A stretch of DNA of 64,000 nt from positions 248,001-312,000 of the forward strand of contig NZ_LWLE01000023.1 of the NCBI RefSeq assembly GCF_001905125.1, written 5' to 3'. Numbering within the stretch: position 1 is the stretch's first letter; each line of letters opens with the position of its first letter. Source of the DNA: Streptomyces sp. TSRI0281. GTDB lineage: Bacteria; Actinomycetota; Actinomycetes; Streptomycetales; Streptomycetaceae. A program made the position numbers and the translations under genes. This document shows, piece after piece, positions 8,065-15,868 of the stretch. The notes under the pieces are model-generated. The model searched no databases, was not told where the DNA came from, and was given only the letters and a program-made list of their open reading frames with translations.

Positions 8065-8898
8065 TCAACAGGCATGTTCCAGGTATCGGGCCGCGACTTC
8101 GGCGAGGACTTCGGCGCCGTCGCGGGCCCACAGGGCCTCGTTGAAGATTTCGACCTCGATGGGTCCGTCGAAGCCCGCCGCCTCGACCAGGCGTCGCCAG
8201 GCGCGGAAGTCCACGCTGCCGTCGCCGAGTTGGCCGCGGCCCACCAGAACGCCCGCCGGAAGCGGGGTGATCCAGTCCGCCAGCTGGAAGGAGCGGATAC
8301 GGCCGCCCTCCCCCGCCCGTGCGATCTGCGCGGGCGCCTGGTCGTCCCACCAGATGTGGTACGTGTCGACGACGACCCCGACCTGGTCGGCGGGGAAGCG
8401 TTCCGCGATGTCGAGGGCCTGGCCGAGCGTGGAGACCACGCAGCGGTCCGAGGCGAACATCGGGTGCAGCGGTTCGATCGCGAGGCGTACGCCGCGCTCG
8501 GCCGCGTACGGGCCCAGTTCGGCGAGGGCGTCCGCGATGCGTTCGCGGGCGCCGTGCAGGTCGCGGCTGCCGGGCGGGAGGCCGCCCGAGACGAGGACCA
8601 GGGTGTCGGTGGACAGGGCTGCCGCCTCGTCCACCGCCGCCCGGTTGTCGTCCAGGGCGCGGGCCCGTTCGGCCGGGTCGAGCGCGGTGAAGAAGCCGCC
8701 CCGGCACAGGCTGGTGACGGAGATCCCCGCGTCCTTGAGCAGGCTCGCCGTGCGCTCGACGCCGTACTCCTGGACCGGCGCACGCCACAGGCCGACCTTG
8801 CCGATGCCCGCCTTGACGCAGCCCTCCGTCAGCTCGGGCAGCGACCACTGCTTGATGGTCTCCTGGTTGAGGGAGAGGCGGGCGAGGTCGTCGCTCAT
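8065..8898 (-). CDS. sugar phosphate isomerase/epimerase (TIM-barrel, AP-endonuclease 2 fold)
   Basis: 277 residues. The ATG at 8898 overlaps the stop of the DUF993 gene (ATGA), so the two are coupled. A much longer open frame upstream is only the antisense of that gene. Motifs of the xylose-isomerase-like TIM barrel are visible: 'LAIEPLHPMF' (metal-binding Glu), 'VVVDTYHIWWDD', 'SFQLADW' and 'IEVEIFNEALW' near the end. Such enzymes isomerise keto-sugars or inosose intermediates using a divalent metal. With the dehydrogenase, DUF993 protein and second isomerase it probably forms one catabolic route; the substrate is unknown. Confidence 0.85.
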   Translation of the reverse strand: MSDDLARLSLNQETIKQWSLPELTEGCVKAGIGKVGLWRAPVQEYGVERTASLLKDAGISVTSLCRGGFFTALDPAERARALDDNRAAVDEAAALSTDTLVLVSGGLPPGSRDLHGARERIADALAELGPYAAERGVRLAIEPLHPMFASDRCVVSTLGQALDIAERFPADQVGVVVDTYHIWWDDQAPAQIARAGEGGRIRSFQLADWITPLPAGVLVGRGQLGDGSVDFRAWRRLVEAAGFDGPIEVEIFNEALWARDGAEVLAEVAARYLEHAC

Positions 8899-10043
8899 CG
8901 GGTTCCTCCGTGGACCGCGAGCAGGGCCCGCATCCGGGACTCGGCCAGCTCGGGGTCGGGGAACAGGCCCAGCCGGTCGGCCAGTTCGTACGCCTTCGCC
9001 AGGTGCGGCAGCGAGCGGGCGGACTGCATCCCGCCGACCATCGTGAAGTGCTCCTGGTGGCCCGCCAGCCAGGCGAGGAAGACCACGCCCGTCTTGTAGA
9101 AGCGGGTGGGGGTCCGGAACAGGTGACGCGACAGCTCGACCGTGGGGTCCAGGAGATCCCGGAAGCCCTGGGTGTCGCCGGTGTCCAGTACCCGTACCGC
9201 GTGCGCCGCCAGCGGGCCGAGCGGGTCGAAGATACCGAGCAGCGCGTGGCTGAAGCCCCGGTCGTCGCCCGCGATCAGTTCCGGATAGTTGAAGTCGTCG
9301 CCGGTGTAGCAGCGGACCCCGCCGGGAAGGCGGCGGCGGACGTCGATCTCGCGCTCCGCGTCCAGGAGGGAGATCTTGATGCCGTCCACCTTGTCCGGGT
9401 GCTCGGCGATGACCTTCAGGAACGTGTCGGTCGCGGCGTCGAGGTCCGCGCTGCCCCAGTAGCCGTCCAGCGCGGGGTCGAACATCGGGCCGAGCCAGTG
9501 CAGGACGACCGGTTCGACTGCCTGGCGCAGCAGGTGTGCGTACGTCTCCAGGTAGTCCTCGGGGCCCTTCGCCGCCGCCGCGAGCGCGCGGGAGGCCATC
9601 AGGATGGCCTGGGCCCCGCTCTCCTCGACCAGGGCGAGCTGCTCCTCGTACGCCGCGCGCACCTCGGCGAGCGTGGCCGGGCCGGCCGGGAGCTGGTCGG
9701 TGCCGACACCACAGGCGATGCGCCCGCCGACCGCCTTCGCCTCGGCGGCCGAGCGGCGGATCAGTTCGGCCGCGCCCGCCCAGTCCAGGCCCATGCCGCG
9801 CTGGGCGGTGTCCATCGCCTCGGCGACACCCAGGCCGTGCGACCACAGGTGGCGGCGGAAGGCGAGGGTGGCGTCCCAGTCGACGGCCGCCGGGTCGTCG
9901 GCGCTGACGTCCGCGTACGGGTCGGCGACGACGTGGGCGGCGGAGAAGACCGTACGGGAGGCGAGCGGGGCCTTGCCCGGGGCCAGGTCGAGCGGGGTGG
10001 CGCGGGGTTCGTAGGGGCCCTGCGGGAGGTGGATGGTGCTCAT
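8895..10043 (-). CDS. DUF993 / dihydrodipicolinate synthase-like aldolase
   Basis: 382 residues with ATG at 10043 and a GGAG site 9 bases before it. The protein looks like a TIM-barrel aldolase of the DUF993 family: 'RIACGVGTDQL', 'VVLHWLGPMFDP', then 'VDGIKISLLDAEREI', where the lysine is placed like the Schiff-base lysine of class I aldolases, and 'CYTGDDFNYPELI'. It sits between the dehydrogenase and the isomerase in one minus-strand run. I infer a carbon-carbon cleavage step on an oxidised sugar; this is not established for DUF993. Confidence 0.8.
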   Translation of the reverse strand: MSTIHLPQGPYEPRATPLDLAPGKAPLASRTVFSAAHVVADPYADVSADDPAAVDWDATLAFRRHLWSHGLGVAEAMDTAQRGMGLDWAGAAELIRRSAAEAKAVGGRIACGVGTDQLPAGPATLAEVRAAYEEQLALVEESGAQAILMASRALAAAAKGPEDYLETYAHLLRQAVEPVVLHWLGPMFDPALDGYWGSADLDAATDTFLKVIAEHPDKVDGIKISLLDAEREIDVRRRLPGGVRCYTGDDFNYPELIAGDDRGFSHALLGIFDPLGPLAAHAVRVLDTGDTQGFRDLLDPTVELSRHLFRTPTRFYKTGVVFLAWLAGHQEHFTMVGGMQSARSLPHLAKAYELADRLGLFPDPELAESRMRALLAVHGGTR

Positions 10044-10170
10044 GGGGTCAGCTCCGGGTGCGGAGGGTGGGTCGTCGCGGCGTCAGCGGTGGCGGCTCCG
10101 GAGCCCCGGAACGCCGGGTGCGGAGGTCGGGTCGTCGCCGGTCCGGCGCCCGCGTACACGGCGCCGGGCG

Positions 10171-11322
10171 TCACAGCGTCAGCTCCGGGACGTCGAAGCG
10201 ACGGCCCTCCGCCGACGACTTGAGGCCCAGCTCGGCCAGTTGCACGCCGCGCGCGCCGGCCATCAGGTCCCAGGTGTAGGGCTCGTCCAGCGCGACGTGG
10301 CGCAGGAACAGCTCCCACTGGGCCTTGAAGCCGTTGTCGAAGACCGCGTTGTCGGGGACTTCCTGCCACTGGTCGCGGAACGACTCGGTGACCGGGAGGT
10401 CCGGGTTCCAGACCGGCTTGGGCGTGGCCGAGCGGTGCTGGACCCGGCAGTTGCGGAGTCCGGCGACGGCGGAGCCGTGGGTTCCGTCGACCTGGAACTC
10501 GACCAGCTCGTCGCGGTTGACGCGTACCGTCCAGGAGGAGTTGATCTGTGCGACGGCGCCGCCCGCCAGCTGGAAGATGCCGTACGCGGCGTCGTCGGCG
10601 GTCGCGGCGTAGGGCTTGCCCTGCTCGTCCCAACGCTGCGGAAGGTGCGTCTGGACGTGCGCCTGGACCGTGGTGACCTGGCCGAACAGCTCGTGGAGCA
10701 CGTACTCCCAGTGCGGGAACATGTCGACGACGATGCCGCCGCCGTCCTCGGCGCGGTAGTTCCACGACGGGCGCTGGGCCTCCTGCCAGTCGCCCTCGAA
10801 GACCCAGTAGCCGAACTCGCCGCGCACGGAGAGGATCTCGCCGAAGAAGCCGCCGTCGATGAGGCGCTTCAGCTTCAGCAGGCCCGGCAGGAAGATCTTG
10901 TCCTGGACCACGCCGTGCTTGATCCCGGCGTCACGGGCCAGCCGGGCCAGCTCCAGGGCGCCTTCGACATCCGTGGCGGTGGGCTTCTCGGTGTAGATGT
11001 GCTTGCCCGCCGCGATCGCCTTCTTGATCGCCTCGACGCGCGCCGAGGTGACCTGGGCGTCGAAGTAGATGTCGATGGTGTCGTCGGCCAGCACCGCGTC
11101 CAGGTCGGTCGACCACTCGGTCAGACCGTGCCGCTCGGCGAGCTCCCGCAGCGCGTGGGCCCTGCGGCCGACGAGCACGGGTTCGGGCCACAGCACCTCG
11201 CCGTCGCCGAGGTCGAGGCCGCCCTGCTCGCGGATCGCGAGGATCGAGCGCACCAGGTGCTGCCGGTATCCCATGCGACCCGTGACGCCGTTCATGGCGA
11301 TGCGCACTGTCCTGCGTGTCAC
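10171..11322 (-). CDS. Gfo/Idh/MocA family oxidoreductase
   Basis: 383 residues. The GTG at 11322 is chosen because GGAGGG lies 6 bases upstream; an ATG slightly inside is less well placed. The N-terminal Rossmann segment is 'VRIAMNGVTGRMGYR'. The family's 'EKPTATD' motif, with the catalytic lysine, lies near residue 120, and the C-terminal half is the substrate-binding alpha/beta domain. Enzymes of this family oxidise sugars or inositols with NAD(P). It is first in the minus-strand operon and divergent from the LacI regulator that likely controls it. A 128-base gap with a degenerate direct repeat separates it from the DUF993 gene. Confidence 0.9.
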   Translation of the reverse strand: MTRRTVRIAMNGVTGRMGYRQHLVRSILAIREQGGLDLGDGEVLWPEPVLVGRRAHALRELAERHGLTEWSTDLDAVLADDTIDIYFDAQVTSARVEAIKKAIAAGKHIYTEKPTATDVEGALELARLARDAGIKHGVVQDKIFLPGLLKLKRLIDGGFFGEILSVRGEFGYWVFEGDWQEAQRPSWNYRAEDGGGIVVDMFPHWEYVLHELFGQVTTVQAHVQTHLPQRWDEQGKPYAATADDAAYGIFQLAGGAVAQINSSWTVRVNRDELVEFQVDGTHGSAVAGLRNCRVQHRSATPKPVWNPDLPVTESFRDQWQEVPDNAVFDNGFKAQWELFLRHVALDEPYTWDLMAGARGVQLAELGLKSSAEGRRFDVPELTL

Positions 11323-11344
11323 GAAGTTCCCTCCATACAGCCGT

Positions 11345-11358
11345 AGCAAGCGCTTTCT
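11345..11358. promoter_or_regulatory. LacI-type operator (AAGCGCTT core)
   Basis: The palindrome AAGCGCTT (11348-11355), flanked by A/T-rich bases, is the classical operator core of Streptomyces LacI-family repressors. It sits between the divergent dehydrogenase (starts 11322) and LacI gene (starts 11455), only 23 bases before the dehydrogenase start. Binding there would block that promoter. Confidence 0.7.
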
Positions 11359-11454
11359 ATCGAGGATGACGCTAGCCTGCCGACAGCGGCCCGGACAAGA
11401 GGGGACGCGCCGATAACTCCTCGGTATCTCCCCGTGACCTCTCGGAGGACAGTG

Positions 11455-12519
11455 ATGACAGTCACCCTGGCGGACGTGGCGGCCCGCGCCCGGGTGTCCC
11501 CGGCCACGGTCTCCCGCGTACTGAACGGGAACTACCCGGTGGCCGCGTCGACGCGGGAACGGGTCCTGCGCGCCGTGGACGACCTGGACTACGTGCTCAA
11601 CGGGCCGGCCAGCTCGCTCGCGGCGGCCACCTCGGATCTGGTCGGCATCCTGGTCAACGACATCGCCGACCCGTTCTTCGGGATCATGGCGGGAGCCGCC
11701 CAGACCGAGATCGGCGGGCCCGGCGACGGCTCGGGCCGCGCGGGCGGCGAGAAGCTGGCCGTCGTCTGCAACACCGGCGGCTCCCCGGAGCGCGAGCTCA
11801 CCTACCTCACCCTGCTCCAGCGCCAGCGCGCCGCCGCCGTCGTGCTCACCGGCGGCGCGGTGGAGAGCCCCGCCCACCGGGCCGCGATGTCCGCGAAGCT
11901 GGCCAAGCTCGCGGACGCGGGCACCCGGATCGTGTTCTGCGGGCGGCCCCCGCTGCCGGACAGCGACGCGGTGCTGGCGGCCCTCGCCTTCGACAACCGG
12001 GGCGGCGGGCGACGGCTGACCGAGCACCTGATCTCGCTCGGCCACCGGCGGATCGGCTATGTCGCGGGCCCGCTGGAGCGGACCACCACCCGCCACCGCC
12101 TGGAAGGCCACCGGGACGCGATGCGCGCGGCCGGGCTGACCGGCGACGAGGACCGCCTCACCGTCCACGGCCCGTACGACCGGCGCTCCGGCTACGAGGC
12201 CACCCTCGAACTCCTGCGCCGCGAACCGGAAGTGACCGCGATCGTGGCCGCGAACGACACGGTGGCGCTGGGCGCCAGTGCCGCGGTACGGGACCGGGGG
12301 CAGCGCATCCCCCAGGACGTCTCGGTGGCGGGCTTCGACGACCTGCCGTTCTCGGTGGACGCCGTACCGGCCCTGACGACCGTACGGCTGCCGCTCTTCG
12401 AGGCGGGTGCCCGCGCGGGCCGGCTCGCGATGGGCAAGGAGACCCCGCCGCCCGGCGGCGTCGCGACGATCGCGGCCGAACTGATGGTGCGGGGGTCGAC
12501 GGCACCGCCTCGGGCGTGA
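11455..12519 (+). CDS. LacI-family transcriptional repressor
   Basis: 354 residues; ATG at 11455 with GGAGGA 6 bases upstream (an upstream GTG at 11434 is less likely). The helix-turn-helix and hinge occupy residues 1-55 ('VTLADVAARARVSPATVSRV', then 'YVLNGPASSL'). The periplasmic-binding-protein-like sensor domain follows, with 'LVGILVNDIADPFFG' and 'ITAIVAANDTVALG'-type signatures. It is divergent from the dehydrogenase operon and probably represses it until the sugar ligand is present. Confidence 0.92.
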   Translation: MTVTLADVAARARVSPATVSRVLNGNYPVAASTRERVLRAVDDLDYVLNGPASSLAAATSDLVGILVNDIADPFFGIMAGAAQTEIGGPGDGSGRAGGEKLAVVCNTGGSPERELTYLTLLQRQRAAAVVLTGGAVESPAHRAAMSAKLAKLADAGTRIVFCGRPPLPDSDAVLAALAFDNRGGGRRLTEHLISLGHRRIGYVAGPLERTTTRHRLEGHRDAMRAAGLTGDEDRLTVHGPYDRRSGYEATLELLRREPEVTAIVAANDTVALGASAAVRDRGQRIPQDVSVAGFDDLPFSVDAVPALTTVRLPLFEAGARAGRLAMGKETPPPGGVATIAAELMVRGSTAPPRA

Positions 12520-12770
12520 CCCTCCGTAACCCCACGAAGGCCCCGCCGGGGCGGGACCCTGCCGTCCCGGTGTCCCGCCACCCTGGCCGCCCCGCTGCCC
12601 TCGCCGTCCCGCCGCCCCGCCACCCCGCCGCACTGCTCCAATGGCGTTGTCACGTGCGTCGGCTCCCTGAGCAGGGGTAGGTGTACGGGACACCCCGGGC
12701 CGATGATGTGGGCGTCGCCGCTCGTGTCGCCCGGGGCGGTGGCACGTACCGATGTGGAAGGAACACGCAC

Positions 12771-13559
12771 GTGAAGCTCGCTTTCTCGACCCTCGGAGTG
12801 CCGGGGATGCCGATAGCCGAGGTCATCCGGCTCGCCAATGAGCACGGGTACCAGGGGGTGGAGCTGCGCACCCACCCGGAGGAGCCGGTGCACCCGGGGC
12901 TCTCGCTGCTCGAACGCGCCGATGTGGTCGAGGAGTTCAAGGCGGGCGGGGTCGAGATCCTGACCCTGGCCGGATACGTACGGGTGGCGTCCGCAGGTGA
13001 CGACGAGCCGGTCCTGGCCGAGCTGGCCGAGCTGATGAAGCTCGCCCGCGACCTGGGTGCGAAGAACGTCCGGGTCTTCCCCGGCGGCGGTGGCCAGGAC
13101 CAGGACGTGGCCGACGCGACCGCCGCCCGCAGGTTGGGGGCCGCCGCGCCGGACGCCGCGGACATGGGCGTGCGCATCCTGCTGGAGACCCATGACTCGC
13201 ACCGGGCGGGCGTCGACGTGGCCCGGGTCGTCGGTACGGTCGGGCACCCGCAGATCGGTGCGCTCTGGGACATCATGCACACGTGGCTGGCGGGCGAGGA
13301 GCCGGTCGCGAGCCATGCGGTCCTGGCCCCCCACCTGGGCTACGTCCAGGTGAAGGACATCGCGTCGGCGGAGGACATCGCGCCGCTGGGCCTGGGCGCC
13401 GGGGTGCTGCCGCTGCGCGCGTGCCTGGACACGCTGGACCCGGACAGCTGGGTGTGCTGGGAGTACGAGAAGCGCTGGCACCCGGATGCGCCGGAGCTGG
13501 CGGGGCTGCTGAGCGCAGGGCGCGAGCACCTGCTGCGGCTCGGAGCGCCGAAGCAGTAG
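12771..13559 (+). CDS. sugar phosphate isomerase/epimerase (second TIM-barrel enzyme)
   Basis: 262 residues; GTG at 12771 preceded by GGAAGGA. It has the TIM-barrel 2 pattern: 'LAFSTLGVPGMP', 'GVELRTHPEEPVHPGL', 'ILLETHDSHR' (metal-binding Glu and His), 'GALWDIMHTW', 'YVQVKDI' and 'WVCWEYEKRWHP' with the final Glu ligand. It belongs with the LacI cluster by gene order but has its own 251-base leader. Substrate unknown; inosose or keto-sugar isomerisation is the family's usual role. Confidence 0.85.
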   Translation: MKLAFSTLGVPGMPIAEVIRLANEHGYQGVELRTHPEEPVHPGLSLLERADVVEEFKAGGVEILTLAGYVRVASAGDDEPVLAELAELMKLARDLGAKNVRVFPGGGGQDQDVADATAARRLGAAAPDAADMGVRILLETHDSHRAGVDVARVVGTVGHPQIGALWDIMHTWLAGEEPVASHAVLAPHLGYVQVKDIASAEDIAPLGLGAGVLPLRACLDTLDPDSWVCWEYEKRWHPDAPELAGLLSAGREHLLRLGAPKQ

Positions 13560-13582
13560 GGGAGCGCGGACGCGCCGACGAC

Positions 13583-14710
13583 CTACCGGGCCCCCAGCGC
13601 GTCCGGCTTCCGCTCCGGCCGCTCCGGACGCTCCGGCCGTTCCGCACGCTCCGGCCGCTCCGGCTGATCCATCTGCTGCCCCGTCGGCACCACCGGATCG
13701 GTCGGAGCGGTCGGCGCCACCGGACCGGTCGCATCCGCCTGACCGGTCGGAGCGGTCGGCGCCACGCGATCGGTCGCGCCTGCCCGAGCGGTCGGAGCGG
13801 TCGCGCCTGCCGGATCGGTCGGGCCGGTCGGATCTGCCGGAGCGGTCGGCGTGCGGCGGGTGCCCGCCAGTGAGGTGAGCGCCACCCCGCCGACCAGCAG
13901 CGCCGCCGCGCACCAGCGCAGCGGGCCGACCGGTTCGCCGAGCAGCAGCGCCGCCGAGGACATCCCGAAGACCGGGACGAGCAGGGTGAACGGGGCCACG
14001 GACGAGGCCGGGTACCGGCCGAGCAGGAAGCTCCAGGCGCCGAAGCCGAACACCGTGGTGATCCAGGCGACGTAGAGGATGATCCCGGCGCCGCTCCAGT
14101 CGAGCGCGGCCAGCGCCTCGGCGTCGCGGTCCCACCCCTCGAAGACCAGGGACAGGCCGAGCAGCGGGAGCACGGGCACGGCCGAGACCCAGACCATGAA
14201 GTTGAGGGGGTCGGGCGGGGCGGCCCTGCGGGTCAGCACGTTCGACACGCCCCAGCAGGCAGCCGCCGCGATCACGAGGACGAAGGCGAGCACCGGCCCG
14301 CTCGCGCCCTCGTCGACCGCGGCCACCCCGATGCCCACGAGGGCGACGCCCATCCCCCACACCTTGGTCCTTCCCGGCCGTTCACCGAGCGCCAGGGCCG
14401 CGAACAGGGCGGTGAAGACCGCCTGGACCTGGAGGACGAGGGAGGAGAGTCCGGCGGGCATCCCGCGGTCCATACCGAGGAAGAGCAGGCCGAACTTCCC
14501 CACTCCGAGGACGAGCCCGACCCCCACGATCCACTTCCAGGCGACCTTGGGCCGGCCGACGAGGAAGACGGCCGGGAGCGCGGCCGCCAGGAATCGCAGG
14601 GCGGAGAAGAGCAGCGGCGGGAAGTGGTCGAGACCGATCTCGATGACGACGAAGTTCACACCCCAGACGGCGGCGACGAGCGCGGCCAGGGCAATGTGGA
14701 GGGGACGCAT
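13583..14710 (-). CDS. EamA/DMT-superfamily exporter with repetitive C-terminal tail
   Basis: 375 residues; the ATG at 14710 gives 'MRPLHIALAALVAAVWGVNF', the typical first helix, although no good ribosome site is visible. Ten membrane helices in two EamA repeats fill residues 1 to about 290. The remaining ~80 residues are an unusual low-complexity tail made first of A-P-T-x-P/D repeats and then of E-R-P repeats, ending in 'PDALGAR'. DMT proteins export amino acids or metabolites. The divergent LysR gene 102 bases away is the likely regulator. Confidence 0.85.
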   Translation of the reverse strand: MRPLHIALAALVAAVWGVNFVVIEIGLDHFPPLLFSALRFLAAALPAVFLVGRPKVAWKWIVGVGLVLGVGKFGLLFLGMDRGMPAGLSSLVLQVQAVFTALFAALALGERPGRTKVWGMGVALVGIGVAAVDEGASGPVLAFVLVIAAAACWGVSNVLTRRAAPPDPLNFMVWVSAVPVLPLLGLSLVFEGWDRDAEALAALDWSGAGIILYVAWITTVFGFGAWSFLLGRYPASSVAPFTLLVPVFGMSSAALLLGEPVGPLRWCAAALLVGGVALTSLAGTRRTPTAPADPTGPTDPAGATAPTARAGATDRVAPTAPTGQADATGPVAPTAPTDPVVPTGQQMDQPERPERAERPERPERPERKPDALGAR

Positions 14711-14812
14711 GGATCGAGCATCGGCCGCGAGGACCATGTAGCACCAGCGCGGATTTCTTCATGGTGGAATTGAGCATCACTAATGATTCCGACCGGCTCC
14801 CGCGAGGTCACG

Positions 14813-15745
14813 ATGCTCGATCTGTCCCGGCTGCGCGCCCTGCACGCCGTCTCCGTCCACGGCTCCGTCGCGGGCGCCGCGGCAGCGCTCGGCTACACCC
14901 CGTCGGCGGTCTCGCAGCAGATCACCAAGCTGGAGCGGGAGACCCGGACCACCCTGCTGGAGCGGCGCGGGCGCGGTGTCTCGCTGACCGAGGAGGCCCT
15001 CCACCTGGTCACCGCGGCCCAGCAGTTGCTCGCGATCGTGGAGCGGGCCGAGACGACGCTGGAGGAGCGCAGGGGGCTGCCCACGGGGCGGTTGTCGATC
15101 GGCGCCTTCGCCTCCGCGGCGCGCGGCCTGCTGCCGGGGGTGCTGGCGGAGCTGGACCGGGACCACCCCGCGCTGGAGGTCCGGATGACCGAGGTGGACC
15201 CGCATCTCTCGGTCGACCTGGTGGCCAAGGGCGTCGTCGATCTGGCGGTCGCGCACGACTGGGACATCGCGCCGCTGCCCGCTCCCGAGGGGGTGGCACA
15301 GGCGGTGATCGGGGACGACCGGTGCGATCTCCTGGTGCCCGGGCGGCACGCCCTCGCCGGTCGGGACGCGGTGCGGCGGGAGGAGCTGGCGAAGGAGCGG
15401 TGGATCTGCCAGCCGCCGGGGACGGTCTGCCACGACTGGCTCGTACGGACACTGCGGGCGGCGGGCTACGAGCCGGACATCCGGCACCGGGCCGAGGAGA
15501 ACCACACCCAGCTCGCCCTGGTCGCGGCCGGGCTCGGGGTCGCGATGATCCCCCGGCTGGGGCGGGGGCCACTGCCCGCAGGGGTGGTGGCGGTGCCTCT
15601 CGATCCCGTACCGGTACGGAGGCTGTACGCGCTGTGGCGTACGGAGGCGGCCCGTCGGCCCGCGATCACCGCGGCGGTCTCGGCGCTCCAGGCGCACGGG
15701 ATGGCGGCGGGGCTGGTCCGAGCCCCCGCGCGCGCCGGCACATGA
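14813..15745 (+). CDS. LysR-family transcriptional regulator
   Basis: 310 residues; ATG at 14813 with GAGG 6 bases before. The winged helix-turn-helix is residues 1-60 ('LHAVSVHGSVAGAAAALGYT' followed by 'PSAVSQQITKLE'), and the effector-binding domain follows ('LSIGAFASAARGLLPGVLAEL'). It is divergently transcribed from the DMT exporter, the usual arrangement for a LysR regulator activating an adjacent exporter. Confidence 0.93.
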   Translation: MLDLSRLRALHAVSVHGSVAGAAAALGYTPSAVSQQITKLERETRTTLLERRGRGVSLTEEALHLVTAAQQLLAIVERAETTLEERRGLPTGRLSIGAFASAARGLLPGVLAELDRDHPALEVRMTEVDPHLSVDLVAKGVVDLAVAHDWDIAPLPAPEGVAQAVIGDDRCDLLVPGRHALAGRDAVRREELAKERWICQPPGTVCHDWLVRTLRAAGYEPDIRHRAEENHTQLALVAAGLGVAMIPRLGRGPLPAGVVAVPLDPVPVRRLYALWRTEAARRPAITAAVSALQAHGMAAGLVRAPARAGT

Positions 15746-15797
15746 CGGTTTGCCCCTCAATCGGCACCCTTCACCGAAGGTGGCCGGGCGGGGCCCC

Positions 15798-15826
15798 TTG
15801 ACCGGTAGTTACTTTCCATATATCCG
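15798..15826 (+). promoter_or_regulatory. candidate promoter and operator for the GH3 gene
   Basis: TTGACC (15798-15803) and TATCCG (15821-15826) are separated by 17 bases, close to the Streptomyces housekeeping pattern. The region is distinctly A/T-rich. GGAAGTTTC (15836-15844), just downstream, is one base from the GAAA-N-TTTC palindromes used to control secreted glycosidases. Confidence 0.4.
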
Positions 15827-15868
15827 TACCTTCTTGGAAGTTTCTTTCAGTCCCAGGAAGGAGCCCAC

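Noticed and set aside
9082..9846. Upstream extension of the isomerase frame (to 9846)
   Set aside because: It overlaps the DUF993 gene in another frame and is only an open shadow; the ATG at 8898 couples to the DUF993 stop.
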